Below are positions 33,188-41,862 of a DNA stretch of 64,000 bases, piece after piece (the first letter of the stretch is position 1; every line of letters starts with the position of its first letter). Position numbers and translations under genes: made by a program. Below the pieces are notes generated by a model, which saw only the letters and a list, made by a program, of their open reading frames with translations, did no database searches and was not told where the DNA came from. This DNA is from Acidiphilium sp. PA. Its GTDB lineage: Bacteria; Pseudomonadota; Alphaproteobacteria; Acetobacterales; Acetobacteraceae. The DNA lies in assembly GCF_026191915.1 (NCBI RefSeq), contig NZ_JAIMBY010000010.1, positions 1-64,000 of the forward strand. The letters run 5' to 3'.

Positions 33188-34017
33188 GGCGATACGATCA
33201 GCACGATCGAGCACAGCAGGGCGACGAGACCGACCGCGTCGCCTTGCGTGAACGCTTCTCCCAGGATCACGACGCCCGCCAGCGTCGCGGTGGCCGGCAG
33301 GAGCGCCGTGAACGCGCCGGCGACGCCGGCCTTCACCCGCTTCATACCGTGATACCATAGCAGCAGAGCTAGCAGGCTCGAGGTCAGGCTGTGCACCACC
33401 AGCAAAAGGCCGATGCCCAGCGTGAAATGGGCGGCCGGGATCTGCACGATCGCCAGCGGCATGCAGAACACCGCACTCGCCACCTGCATCCAGAAACTCG
33501 CCTGCGCGACCGGCAATTGCCCCGCCGCCCGACGGGCCAGCAAGGCGTACACCGCCTCGCCGCCCACCGCGCCGAACACCAGCCCGTCACCGATCAGGCT
33601 GAATCCGCCACCGCCGCGCGCCAGCGCCGCAATACCCAATCCCGCCAGACCGACCGCCAGCCATTGCCGCCAGCTCAGACCCTCCCGCAGCAGGATCGCG
33701 GCACCCAGCGCAATCACCGCCGGTAAGGTCGCCAGCACCAGACCCGCCTGGACCGCACCCGTCCGCTGCAAGCCCGCCAGCAACAGGACATTGTACGCCA
33801 GCGTGCCAAACCCCGCCTGTAAGACCAGATTGCCCAGAACCCGTCGTCCGGGAATCCAGCGCACCCGCGCAAACGGCGCCAAAACCAAAGCAGCCAGAAC
33901 CGACCGCAACCCCAGAATCACGAAAATCGGTAAATCCCCGGCCAAAATCTTCAAAATCACCACATTCGCCCCGACCATCATCATGGACAGGGCCAACGAC
34001 GCGTATGCGGCGATCAT
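33145..34017 (-). CDS. EamA/DMT-family transporter
   Basis: A 290-residue protein of ten expected membrane segments with two EamA repeats. The first includes GANVVILKILAGDLPIF and LRSVLAALVLAPFARVRW. The second covers GDGLVFGAVGGEAVYALLAR and AGVAGAFTALLPATATLAGV, then the ending LGEAFTQGDAVGLVALL. These transporters mostly export metabolites; the substrate is unknown. ATG 34017 is preferred to the in-frame TTG five codons earlier. Its start codon coincides with the outer edge of a 274-bp inverted-repeat element, and its end overlaps the CsbD-like gene by 43 bases. Confidence 0.87.
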   Translation of the reverse strand: MIAAYASLALSMMMVGANVVILKILAGDLPIFVILGLRSVLAALVLAPFARVRWIPGRRVLGNLVLQAGFGTLAYNVLLLAGLQRTGAVQAGLVLATLPAVIALGAAILLREGLSWRQWLAVGLAGLGIAALARGGGGFSLIGDGLVFGAVGGEAVYALLARRAAGQLPVAQASFWMQVASAVFCMPLAIVQIPAAHFTLGIGLLLVVHSLTSSLLALLLWYHGMKRVKAGVAGAFTALLPATATLAGVVILGEAFTQGDAVGLVALLCSIVLIVSPQVRLRPWSKKASA

Positions 34018-34290
34018 GAGTGAGGGAAGCAAGGCCAGGGGGCTTTGCCCCCTGGACCCCCACTAAGGGCGGAGCCCTTAGAACCCGCTAGTTTTAGGCC
34101 AGAGGAGGGCGACACGGGCCAGATCGGCGGAACCACCGAGGCAGCGCCCTCCCCTTGCCTAAAACTAATGGATTTTAAAGGCTCCGCCTTTAACGGGGTC
34201 CAGGGGCGGAGGAGCCGAAGGTTCCAGCGATGCTCTTCATCGCTGGAATGGCTCCGGAGGGAGAGCCCCTGGCCTTGCTTCCTTCGCTCA
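34017..34290. repeat. Complex inverted-repeat element, about 274 bp, with internal hairpins
   Basis: Outer arms (TGAGTGAGGGAAGCAAGG against CCTTGCTTCCTTCGCTCA, two mismatches) are followed by CCAGGGG on the left and CCCCTGG on the right. Inner arms TAGTTTTAGGC and GCCTAAAACTA, with GGAGGGCG and CGCCCTCC, close a central loop. Separate hairpins lie at 34035-34055 (CCAGGGGG/CCCCCTGG), 34063-34081 (CTAAGGGC/GCCCTTAG), 34175-34193 (TTAAAGGC/GCCTTTAA) and 34222-34248 (11-bp arms). The whole could fold into a cloverleaf. It begins at the EamA start codon and ends at the stop codon of the DUF482 gene, filling the space between them. Confidence 0.85.
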
Positions 34291-35466
34291 GGGCTCGGCA
34301 CGATACGGCGATTGTTCGCCCAGCATGGCCATTTCGTCGGCGATGGCGGGGCGTTCGGCGTCGAGGAAGTCGGCGACGGCGGCGTTGAGGCCGGGGTGGA
34401 ACAGGTAGTGGGCGGAGAAGGTGCGGCTGGGCAGGTAGCCGCGCTGGATTTTATGTTGGCCTTGGGCCCCGGCTTCGACGCGTTTGAGGCCGAGGCTGAT
34501 CGCGAATTCGATGGCCTGATAGTAGCAGAGTTCGAAGTGGAGGAACGGGATGTCTTCGGTGGCACCCCAGTTGCGGCCGTAGAGGGCTTCGTCGCCGAGC
34601 AGGTTGAGGGCGCCGGCGATGGGTTTGCCGGCGCGGAAGGCCATCATGACGACGACGGCGTCGCCGAGGCGTTGACCGAGCAGGCTGAAGAAGCTTTCGG
34701 TGAGGTAGGCGCCGCCCCATTTGCGATCGACCGTGGAGAGGTAGAATTGGTGGAACGCGGCCCATTCGCGTCTGCCCATTTCCGAGCCGCGCAGGGGGCG
34801 GATTTCGAGACCGGCCTGCGCATCGCGGCGTTCGCGGCGGATGGCTTTGCGTTTGCGGGAGGCGAGCGCGGCGAGGAAGGCGTCGAAATCGGCGTAATCG
34901 CGGTTATGCCAATGGTATTGCACGCCCATGCGCTGCAGCCAGCCGGCTTTGCCGAGCGCATGCCATTCGGCCTCGGTACAGAACGTGGCATGGACGGAGG
35001 AGCATTTGAGTTGCCGGGCGCCGATTTTCAGCGCGTCGGCGAGGGATGCCATGTCGAGCCCGGGCGAGAGCAGCATGCGCGGACCGGGCACCGGGCTGAA
35101 CGGCGAGGCGATCTGGAGTTTCGGGTAGTAGCGCCCGCCCGCGCGTTCGAGGGCGTTGGCCCAGGCGTGGTCGAACACGTATTCGCCGTAGGAGTGGGCC
35201 TTGGCATAGGCGGGCGCGGCGGCGGCGAGGCGGCCCGCGGCATCGCGCAGTGCGGCGTGGTAGGGGTACCAGCCGCTGCGGCCGCCGACCGAGCCGCTGT
35301 CTTCCATGGCGGCGAGGAATTCGTGGCGCACGAACGGGTTACCCGTGCCCGCGAGCAGGTTCCACTCGGCGGCCGGGATATCATGGATGCTTTGGTGCAG
35401 GCGCAGGGTGAGGTCGCGGGGCGTGCCGTCCATCGCTTCAATATGCGGCACCGATGGCGTCTGCAT
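34288..35466 (-). CDS. DUF482/FemAB-like GNAT-superfamily N-acyltransferase
   Basis: A 392-residue cytoplasmic protein. Features of the DUF482 (peptidogalycan biosynthesis-like) family include NPFVRHEFLAAMEDSGSVGG, YGEYVFDHAWANALERAGG, VQYHWHNRDYADFDAFLAAL, SRKRKAIRRERR, KPIAGALNLLGDEALYGRNW and the C-terminal FELCYYQAIEFAISLGLKRVEAGAQGQHK. The last blocks form the acyltransferase fold shared with FemAB. The substrate is unknown. The stop codon lies at the edge of the 274-bp repeat. It is divergent from pepN. Confidence 0.88.
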   Translation of the reverse strand: MQTPSVPHIEAMDGTPRDLTLRLHQSIHDIPAAEWNLLAGTGNPFVRHEFLAAMEDSGSVGGRSGWYPYHAALRDAAGRLAAAAPAYAKAHSYGEYVFDHAWANALERAGGRYYPKLQIASPFSPVPGPRMLLSPGLDMASLADALKIGARQLKCSSVHATFCTEAEWHALGKAGWLQRMGVQYHWHNRDYADFDAFLAALASRKRKAIRRERRDAQAGLEIRPLRGSEMGRREWAAFHQFYLSTVDRKWGGAYLTESFFSLLGQRLGDAVVVMMAFRAGKPIAGALNLLGDEALYGRNWGATEDIPFLHFELCYYQAIEFAISLGLKRVEAGAQGQHKIQRGYLPSRTFSAHYLFHPGLNAAVADFLDAERPAIADEMAMLGEQSPYRAEP

Positions 35467-35627
35467 AGGATTTTGGGCGCGGTCCTTGCAAAATAATCAT
35501 GTTGGGAAGCGCGACGCAATTTCCGCGAAGTCGGCACGGGATGTTCGGACCGATAAAACCGTGGTGGCTCAGTGCATTGCGCGGGGCGGGCGGGTCGGGC
35601 AAGTTTGGGCATCCGAAGGAGTGTCAT

Positions 35628-38285
35628 ATGGCTGAGCGTCCCGTCTCGATCCCTGCCCCGCTTGCCGAGCATCGGCTGTCCGATTATCGGCCGCCTGCGT
35701 TTCTGGTCGATACCGTCGATCTGATTTTCGATCTGGACCCGAAAGCCACGCGGGTGCGCGCGACATTGGCGTTGCGGCGGAACCCGGCGCATGGCGATGC
35801 GGCGGCGCCGCTGGTGCTGGATGGCGAGGATCTGACTTTGAACGCGGTAGCGGTCGATGGGGTGGCGCTCGATGCTGCTGCCTATCGGCTGGGCGCGCAT
35901 GGGCTGGTGATCGCGGATTTGCCCGATGCGTGCACGCTGGATACCGATGTCACGATCGATCCGGCCGGGAATACGCAACTATCGGGGCTGTATGTTTCGG
36001 GGGGCGATTTTTTCACCCAATGCGAGGCGGAGGGGTTTCGCCGGATTACGTTTTTCCCGGACCGGCCGGATGTGATGGCGCGCTACAGCGCTACACTGGT
36101 GGCGGACGCGGCGCGATATCCCGTGCTGCTGTCGAACGGTAATCCGGTTGACCGGGGGGCGATGCCGGATGGGCGGGCCTGGGTGAAATGGGTCGATCCG
36201 CATCCGAAGCCTTCGTATCTGTTCGCGCTGGTCGCCGGGAAGCTGGTGTCGGTGCACGACGAGTTCATCACCGCGTCGGGCCGCCGGGTGGCGCTCGGGA
36301 TTTACGTCCGCCAGGGCGATGAGGACAAGGTGGATCACGCGATGGTCTGCCTCAAACGGTCGATGCGGTGGGATGAGGAGGTGTTCGGCCTCGAATACGA
36401 TCTGGATATTTTCAACATCGCGGCGGTGGGCGATTTCAATGCCGGTGCCATGGAGAACAAGGGGCTGAACATTTTCAACACCGCCCTGGTGCTGGCGCGG
36501 CCGGATACCGCGACCGATGCGGATTATCTGCGGATCGACCGGGTGATCGCGCACGAGTATTTCCATAACTGGACCGGCGATCGGGTGACGTGTCGCGACT
36601 GGTTTCAGTTGTCCTTGAAAGAGGGGCTGACCGTATTTCGCGATCAGGAATACGGGGCGGATACGACCGATGCCAGCCTGTCGCGCATCGAGGATGTGCT
36701 GCGGCTGCGGGGCTTTCAGTTCCGCGAGGACGGCGGGCCGCTGGCGCACCCGGTGCGGCCGCCCGCCTATCGGAAGATCGATAATTTCTACACGGCCACG
36801 GTGTATGAAAAGGGCGCGGAAGTGGTGCGGATGATCCGCACGATCATCGGCGCCGATGCGTTCCGGCGCGGCATGGATATTTATTTCGCCAACAACGACA
36901 ATACCGCCGCGACGATCGAGGATTTCGTCGCGGCGATGCATGAGGCGTCGGGCTACGATTTTACCCAGTTCATGCGCTGGTATGATCAGGCCGGTACGCC
37001 GGCGGTCAGCTTTGCCGGCACGTATGATGCGAAGACGCGGCGCTATACGCTGACGCTGCGCCAGGCGACCGCACCGACACCGGGACAGGCCGAAAAGGCG
37101 CCGTTCGTGATTCCGGTGGCGCTCGGTCTGATCGGGCCGGAAGGGCAGGATCTGGCGGGCACGCTCGATGGTGAGACGGTGGCGGGTACCCGCGTGGTGC
37201 TGCTGACCGAGGCCGAGCAGAGTTTCGTGTTCACCGATGTCGCAGCGGCACCGGTGCCCTCGCTGTTCCGCAATTTTTCGGCACCGATCCGCCTGAGCGG
37301 GTACGACCGGGCGCAATTGGCGATGATGGCGGCGCATGACAGCGACGGGTTCAATCGCTGGGAAGCCGGCCATGAATACGCGGTGCAGGTCTTGCTCGAG
37401 GCGATCGCGCTGCATCAGGGCGGCGCGCGCTTCGTGCTCGACGACGGGTTGCGCGATGCGCGCGCCGCGGCGCTCGATCATGCGGCGGCCGCACCGGCGC
37501 TTGCGGCGCGGTTGCTCGCCCTGCCGGGGGCATCGACGCTTGCGGACCGGATGACTGTGGTCGATCCCGATGCCATCCACGCGGTGCTGACCGCCGCCCG
37601 CCGTGCGATCGGGGAGGCGCTGCATGCGCGGTTCCGGGCGGTTTACGCACAGACCGCCTACGAGGGGCCGTTTGCGGTCGATCCGGCCAGTGTGGGTCGC
37701 CGCGCGCTGCGCAACGCGTGCCTTGCGTATCTGATGGCAGCCGATGAGGCGGACGGGATTGCTCTGGCGCAGGCGCAGATTGCGGCCGATACCACCATGA
37801 CCGAAAGCCTCACCGCGCTGGCGCTGCTGGTCGATACCGCGAGTCCGGCGCGGGATACGGCACTCGCCGCGTTCCATGCGCGATTCCAGGACGATGCATT
37901 GGTGATCGACAAATTCTTCGCAATCCAGGCGATGAGCAGCGCGCCGGATACGCTGGCGCGGATCGACGCGCTGACCCGCCACCCCGATTTCGACATCCGC
38001 AACCCCAACCGCTACCGCTCGCTGGTCTCGGCCTTCGGGTATCGCAACCCGCTGTGGTTTCACGATGCGTCTGGTGCCGGTTACGATTTCGTCGCGCGCA
38101 TGACCCTTGCGGCCGACAAGGTGAACCGCAGTGTTGCGGCCCGCGGCATGGAAGTGTTCGCGGATTGGAAACGCTACGATCCGGCGCGTCAGGAGAAGAT
38201 GCGCGCGGCGCTGGACCGGATTCTGGCTGCGAACGATCTATCCGCGAACACGCGGGAGATGGCCGAACGGGTACGCAAGGGTTAG
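35628..38285 (+). CDS. pepN: Aminopeptidase N (M1 metallopeptidase)
   Basis: An 885-residue enzyme. GAMEN (273-277) binds the substrate amino end, HEYFH (His309, Glu310, His313) with Glu332 binds zinc and holds the catalytic glutamate. The C-terminal half (DUF3458-type) contains SFAGTYDAKTRRYTLTLRQ and the alpha-helical tail. It trims N-terminal residues from peptides in the cytoplasm. GAAGGAG before ATG 35628 fixes the start, 43 codons inside the open frame. It is divergent from the DUF482 gene and followed by a strong hairpin. Confidence 0.95.
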   Translation: MAERPVSIPAPLAEHRLSDYRPPAFLVDTVDLIFDLDPKATRVRATLALRRNPAHGDAAAPLVLDGEDLTLNAVAVDGVALDAAAYRLGAHGLVIADLPDACTLDTDVTIDPAGNTQLSGLYVSGGDFFTQCEAEGFRRITFFPDRPDVMARYSATLVADAARYPVLLSNGNPVDRGAMPDGRAWVKWVDPHPKPSYLFALVAGKLVSVHDEFITASGRRVALGIYVRQGDEDKVDHAMVCLKRSMRWDEEVFGLEYDLDIFNIAAVGDFNAGAMENKGLNIFNTALVLARPDTATDADYLRIDRVIAHEYFHNWTGDRVTCRDWFQLSLKEGLTVFRDQEYGADTTDASLSRIEDVLRLRGFQFREDGGPLAHPVRPPAYRKIDNFYTATVYEKGAEVVRMIRTIIGADAFRRGMDIYFANNDNTAATIEDFVAAMHEASGYDFTQFMRWYDQAGTPAVSFAGTYDAKTRRYTLTLRQATAPTPGQAEKAPFVIPVALGLIGPEGQDLAGTLDGETVAGTRVVLLTEAEQSFVFTDVAAAPVPSLFRNFSAPIRLSGYDRAQLAMMAAHDSDGFNRWEAGHEYAVQVLLEAIALHQGGARFVLDDGLRDARAAALDHAAAAPALAARLLALPGASTLADRMTVVDPDAIHAVLTAARRAIGEALHARFRAVYAQTAYEGPFAVDPASVGRRALRNACLAYLMAADEADGIALAQAQIAADTTMTESLTALALLVDTASPARDTALAAFHARFQDDALVIDKFFAIQAMSSAPDTLARIDALTRHPDFDIRNPNRYRSLVSAFGYRNPLWFHDASGAGYDFVARMTLAADKVNRSVAARGMEVFADWKRYDPARQEKMRAALDRILAANDLSANTREMAERVRKG

Positions 38286-38307
38286 GCTGAGGCGACATGC
38301 GCGAGGC

Positions 38308-38345
38308 AGGGTGCGGGCAGGGCCGGGGGCTCTGCCCGCCACCCT
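38308..38345 (+). terminator. GC-rich hairpin after pepN
   Basis: AGGGTGCGGGCAG pairs with CTGCCCGCCACCCT with one bulge and a GGCCGGGGGCT loop, 22 bases after the pepN stop. It has no T-run, so it may be a Rho-assisted end or a processing hairpin. Confidence 0.5.
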
Positions 38346-38483
38346 CCGGCGGTGGTCGCTGTCTTGATCGCGGGCGCCGGTCAGCGGAACGCTGACGACC
38401 CATGGCGTGAACCGGTTGGGGAATTGATCGGCTGTCCCACCGCAAGCCGCCAGCGTCGCCGTGCCGTAACGCCTCAATTTCAA

Positions 38484-38512
38484 TTGACAGAACCCGGCCA
38501 GCCTGATTATTC
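38484..38512 (+). promoter_or_regulatory. Sigma-70-type promoter of the SorC operon
   Basis: TTGACA at 38484-38489, a 17-base spacer, and TTATTC at 38507-38512. The SorC gene starts 38 bases downstream. The -35 box is perfect, the -10 box moderate. The AT-rich stretch after it (ATAAATAATTAATCA) would suit operator or open-complex formation. Confidence 0.6.
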
Positions 38513-38550
38513 CGTCAGACCATAAATAATTAATCACCCAGAAGGTCACG

Positions 38551-39516
38551 GTGGCAAACGATCGAGGAAACCGGAGCGGGGCCGACGATGCCGAGTTGGC
38601 GACGCGTGCGGCCTGGCTCTATTACGAGGCATCGCTGACCCAGGCGGAAATCAGTGCCGAGTTGCGGGTTCCTCCGGCCAAGGTTCAGCGGCTGATCGCG
38701 CGCGCGATGCGCGATGGGCTGGTCCGCATCCTGATCGAGGGTGACATGGCCGGGTGCCTCACGCTCGAGCGCGCGCTGTCCACCGCGCATCGGCTCAATT
38801 TCTGTCGTGTCGTACCGGCCATTCCCGGTGTGGCACCGTTTTCCGCCCTTGGCCGGGCGGCGGCGGCCTATTTGTATGCCGCGATCGAAAGCGGGGCGCA
38901 TGCCATCATCGGCGTCGGTCATGGCCGCAGCCTGGCCGCGATGGTCGATCACATGCCGCATGTCGAGCGGCCCGATCTGACGCTGGTGTCGGTGATCGGC
39001 GGCGTACCGCGCCGGGTCGGTGCCAATCCGTTCGATGTGGTCCACGCCCTGGCGGAAAAGACCCATGCGGCGGCCTGGGTGATGCCGGTGCCGTTCTATG
39101 CGAACGATCCTGACGACCGGGTGGTGCTGTTGCGCCAGCGCGGCGTGACCGAGACGCTCGATTTGGCGGCGCGGTCGAGCCTGTTCGTCATGGGCATCGG
39201 CGAGGTCACGGAATCGGCGTTTCTCTGCCAGAGCGGCATGATGCTGGCGAGCGAGATTGCCGAGGCGCGGGCGCTCGGCGCGGTGGGCGAGGCGTTCGGC
39301 ACGTTCTATGATCAGGCCGGCCAGCGCATCAGCACGACGCTGCACGACCGGGTCATTGCGGTGGATATGGAGGCAATGCGCCATCGCGAGGTGTTGATGG
39401 TCGCGGGCGGCATCGAAAAACTGGCGGCCTTGCGGGCCATGCTCAATACCGGCCTGCCGACCGGGTTCATCACCGATGAACCGACGGCGCGCGCGCTGGC
39501 CGGCACCCCGAAGTGA
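38551..39516 (+). CDS. SorC/DeoR-type sugar-binding transcriptional regulator
   Basis: A 321-residue regulator. The N-terminal HTH is in LATRAAWLYYEASLTQAEIS and LRVPPAKVQRLIARAMRDG. The SorC effector domain follows, with GVGHGRSLAAMVDHMP, VSVIGGVPRR, HALAEKT and LFVMGIGEVTESAF, ending VAGGIEKLAALRAMLNTG. It binds a phosphorylated sugar or polyol and controls the operon behind it. The start is GTG 38551 after AGAAGG. It heads a four-gene unit with a 2-hydroxyacid dehydrogenase, an FGGY kinase and a HAD phosphatase. Confidence 0.9.
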   Translation: MANDRGNRSGADDAELATRAAWLYYEASLTQAEISAELRVPPAKVQRLIARAMRDGLVRILIEGDMAGCLTLERALSTAHRLNFCRVVPAIPGVAPFSALGRAAAAYLYAAIESGAHAIIGVGHGRSLAAMVDHMPHVERPDLTLVSVIGGVPRRVGANPFDVVHALAEKTHAAAWVMPVPFYANDPDDRVVLLRQRGVTETLDLAARSSLFVMGIGEVTESAFLCQSGMMLASEIAEARALGAVGEAFGTFYDQAGQRISTTLHDRVIAVDMEAMRHREVLMVAGGIEKLAALRAMLNTGLPTGFITDEPTARALAGTPK

Positions 39517-39577
39517 CAGGGTACGGCGCCATGGCCGCATTCCGGCCCGGTTTCGCCGCCTTGCAGGAGGCTTTCCC

Positions 39578-40627
39578 GTGAGCGACCCGATCTGGCGCTG
39601 CGCCGTCATCGCCGATGATTTCATGCTGCCCGCCATGTTCGAAGCCGCCATCCACGCGGCCTGCGGCGCTGCGGTCACGGTGCGGTCGATGCAGCTGCCA
39701 TGGCCCGATCAGCCGATGGTGCAAGCGAGTGAGGCACCCGCCCTCGCCGGCATCAAGGAGTTCCTCGGCGATCCCGATGATATCGCCAGCTTCATCGGCG
39801 AATCCGAAATCGTCGTGACGCATCTGGCCCCGCTCTCGGCCAGCGTCATCGCGCGTCTGCCCCGCTTGCGGCTGATCGGCAGCGTGCGCGGTGGCCCGGT
39901 CAACATCGACCGCGCGGCGGCCACGGCGCGCGGCATCGCAGTGGTCAACACGCCCGGCCGCAACGCCAGCGCGGTGGCGGAATTCACCGTCGGTTGCATC
40001 CTCGCCCAGACGCGCCAGATCACCGTCGCGCACGAGGGGATGCGCCAGCGCATCTGGCGCGGCGATCTCTACCGCGCGGACCGGACCGGGCGCGAGTTGC
40101 GGGAACTCACGGTCGGCATCGTCGGCTATGGGCAGATCGGCCGGCGCGTGGTCAAGTTGCTGGCTCCGTTCGGTTGCCGCATCATCGTGGCCGACCCCTA
40201 CGCAACCCTCGCACCGGAGGATGCCGCCGCCGGCGTCACGCTCTGCCCGCTCCCGACGCTGCTGGCCAGCGCCGATGTCATCACGCTGCACCCGCGCGTG
40301 ACCCCGGAGACGACCAACATGATCGATGCGGCCGCCATCGCCACGATGCGGCGGGGTGCCATCATCATCAACACCACGCGCGGCGCGATCATCGACTATG
40401 CGGCACTGACCGCGGCGCTCGCATCCGGCCAGCTCGGCGGCGCCGCACTCGATTGCTACAGCATCGAACCGCCGCCCGACGATTGGGCGCTGCTCGACCT
40501 GCCGAACGTCACGCTGACCCCGCACATCGCCGGCGCCTCGCTCGAGAACGTGCGGGTCGCCACCAGCATGATCGCGACCGAAATCCACCGGTTCATCACC
40601 GGCCTGCCGCCGTTGCACCCGTGCTAG
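39578..40627 (+). CDS. D-2-hydroxyacid dehydrogenase in SorC operon
   Basis: A 349-residue D-isomer-specific dehydrogenase. It has LPRLRLIGSVRGGPVNID with the catalytic Arg, the nucleotide motif VGIVGYGQIGRRVVKLLAPFG, ITLHPRVTPETTNMID, IINTTRGAIIDYAAL and the catalytic His in NVTLTPHIAGAS. AGGAGG seven bases before GTG 39578 gives a convincing start, so the long upstream open frame is not coding. The gene overlaps the kinase gene by seven bases. It probably oxidises or reduces a sugar-acid intermediate of the same pathway. Confidence 0.9.
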   Translation: MSDPIWRCAVIADDFMLPAMFEAAIHAACGAAVTVRSMQLPWPDQPMVQASEAPALAGIKEFLGDPDDIASFIGESEIVVTHLAPLSASVIARLPRLRLIGSVRGGPVNIDRAAATARGIAVVNTPGRNASAVAEFTVGCILAQTRQITVAHEGMRQRIWRGDLYRADRTGRELRELTVGIVGYGQIGRRVVKLLAPFGCRIIVADPYATLAPEDAAAGVTLCPLPTLLASADVITLHPRVTPETTNMIDAAAIATMRRGAIIINTTRGAIIDYAALTAALASGQLGGAALDCYSIEPPPDDWALLDLPNVTLTPHIAGASLENVRVATSMIATEIHRFITGLPPLHPC

Positions 40628-41862
40628 CCCTCGGCATCGACATCGGCACCTCCGGCGTGCGCGCGGTCGCGATCGATCCGGCCGGTGCAATGCAGGGTCA
40701 GGGCAGCGCCCGCATCGCGGCCGAGGCCAGGCGGGACCCTGCTGCCATCTGGCATGCGGTCGGCGAAGCGCTGGATGCGCTGCGCCCGTCGATCGACATG
40801 GCCGCGATTGCCGCCCTCGCGGTCGATGGCACGTCCGGCACAATCATCGTGACCAATGCCGCCGGCGTGCCGACCGGCCCGGCCACGCTGTATAACGATC
40901 AGGCGACGCCGGCCGCCGTCGCCCGCATCGCCGCAATCGCTCCGCGCGACAGCGCCGCCCACGGCAATACCTCACCGCTGGCCCGCCTGCTCGGTTCTGC
41001 AGACGAAACAAGCCCGCGTCTGGCCCTGCACGAAGCGGATTGGATCACGCATCGCCTGGGCGGACCGCTCGGTGTTTCGGATGCCAATAATGCGCTGAAA
41101 ACCGGCTACGATCCGGTCGCCGGTGCGTGGCCGGGCTGGATCGAACAGCTCGCCCTGCCGGTGGCGCTGCCCCGCGTGGTCGAACCGGGCACGATCCTCG
41201 GCACGATCGCGGCCACCATCGCCGCGCGTTTCGGCTTTGACCCTGAATTGCGCCTGGTCGCCGGCACCACGGATGGCTGCGCCTCTTTCCTCGCCACCGG
41301 TGCCGACCAGCCCGGCGATGGCGTGACGGCGCTGGGCTCGACGCTGACCGTCAAACTCCTGTCAAACCAGCCGGTGTTCGCGCCGGATCATGGCGTCTAC
41401 AGCCATCGGCTGCTTGGCAATTTCCTGCCCGGCGGCGCATCGAGCGCCGGGGCCGCGGTGCTCGCGCGCTATTTCACCCCGGCGCAGATCGAGGATCTGA
41501 GCCGCGGCATCGATCCGCGCCAGGAGTCCGGGCTCGACTATTACCCGCTGCCCGCCCCCGGCGAGCGATTCCCGATCAACGACGCCACGCTGGAGCCGCG
41601 CCTGTCACCGCGGCCGGAGAGCGATGCGCTGTTCCTGCACGGCCTGCTCGAAGGCCTCGCGCGGATCGAGGCGCTGGGATACCGCAGGCTCGCCGCCCTG
41701 GGCGCGCCGCGCCTGCGCCGTGTGCTGACCGTCGGCGGCGGCGCGGTCAATCCGGTTTGGACCGCACTGCGCGCCCGTATCCTCGGCATCGATGTCACCA
41801 CCGCCGCCCGGACCGAGGCCGCCTACGGCACCGCGCGCCTCGCGCTGCGGGGACTCGCATGA
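40621..41862 (+). CDS. FGGY-family carbohydrate kinase
   Basis: A 413-residue sugar kinase starting at GTG 40621 (VLALGIDIGTSGVRAVAID, the phosphate-1 motif). It also has AALAVDGTSGTIIVTNAAG, the sugar-binding region around ADWITHRLGG and SDANNALKTGYD, the adenosine motif VTVGGGAVNPVW preceded by a C-terminal ATPase core with GTTDGCASFLATG. It is somewhat shorter than the usual 480-520 residues. It phosphorylates a sugar or polyol and overlaps both its neighbours, so it is translationally coupled. The substrate is unknown. Confidence 0.88.
   Translation: MLALGIDIGTSGVRAVAIDPAGAMQGQGSARIAAEARRDPAAIWHAVGEALDALRPSIDMAAIAALAVDGTSGTIIVTNAAGVPTGPATLYNDQATPAAVARIAAIAPRDSAAHGNTSPLARLLGSADETSPRLALHEADWITHRLGGPLGVSDANNALKTGYDPVAGAWPGWIEQLALPVALPRVVEPGTILGTIAATIAARFGFDPELRLVAGTTDGCASFLATGADQPGDGVTALGSTLTVKLLSNQPVFAPDHGVYSHRLLGNFLPGGASSAGAAVLARYFTPAQIEDLSRGIDPRQESGLDYYPLPAPGERFPINDATLEPRLSPRPESDALFLHGLLEGLARIEALGYRRLAALGAPRLRRVLTVGGGAVNPVWTALRARILGIDVTTAARTEAAYGTARLALRGLA

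Noticed and set aside
34017-34290. CRISPR-like or tandem repeat array
   Set aside because: The repeats are inverted and nested, not direct and evenly spaced, and no cas gene is present.
35979-38063. 694-residue minus-strand ORF opposite pepN
   Set aside because: It is antisense to a perfectly conserved M1 aminopeptidase and has low-complexity Arg/His/Gln composition typical of a shadow frame.
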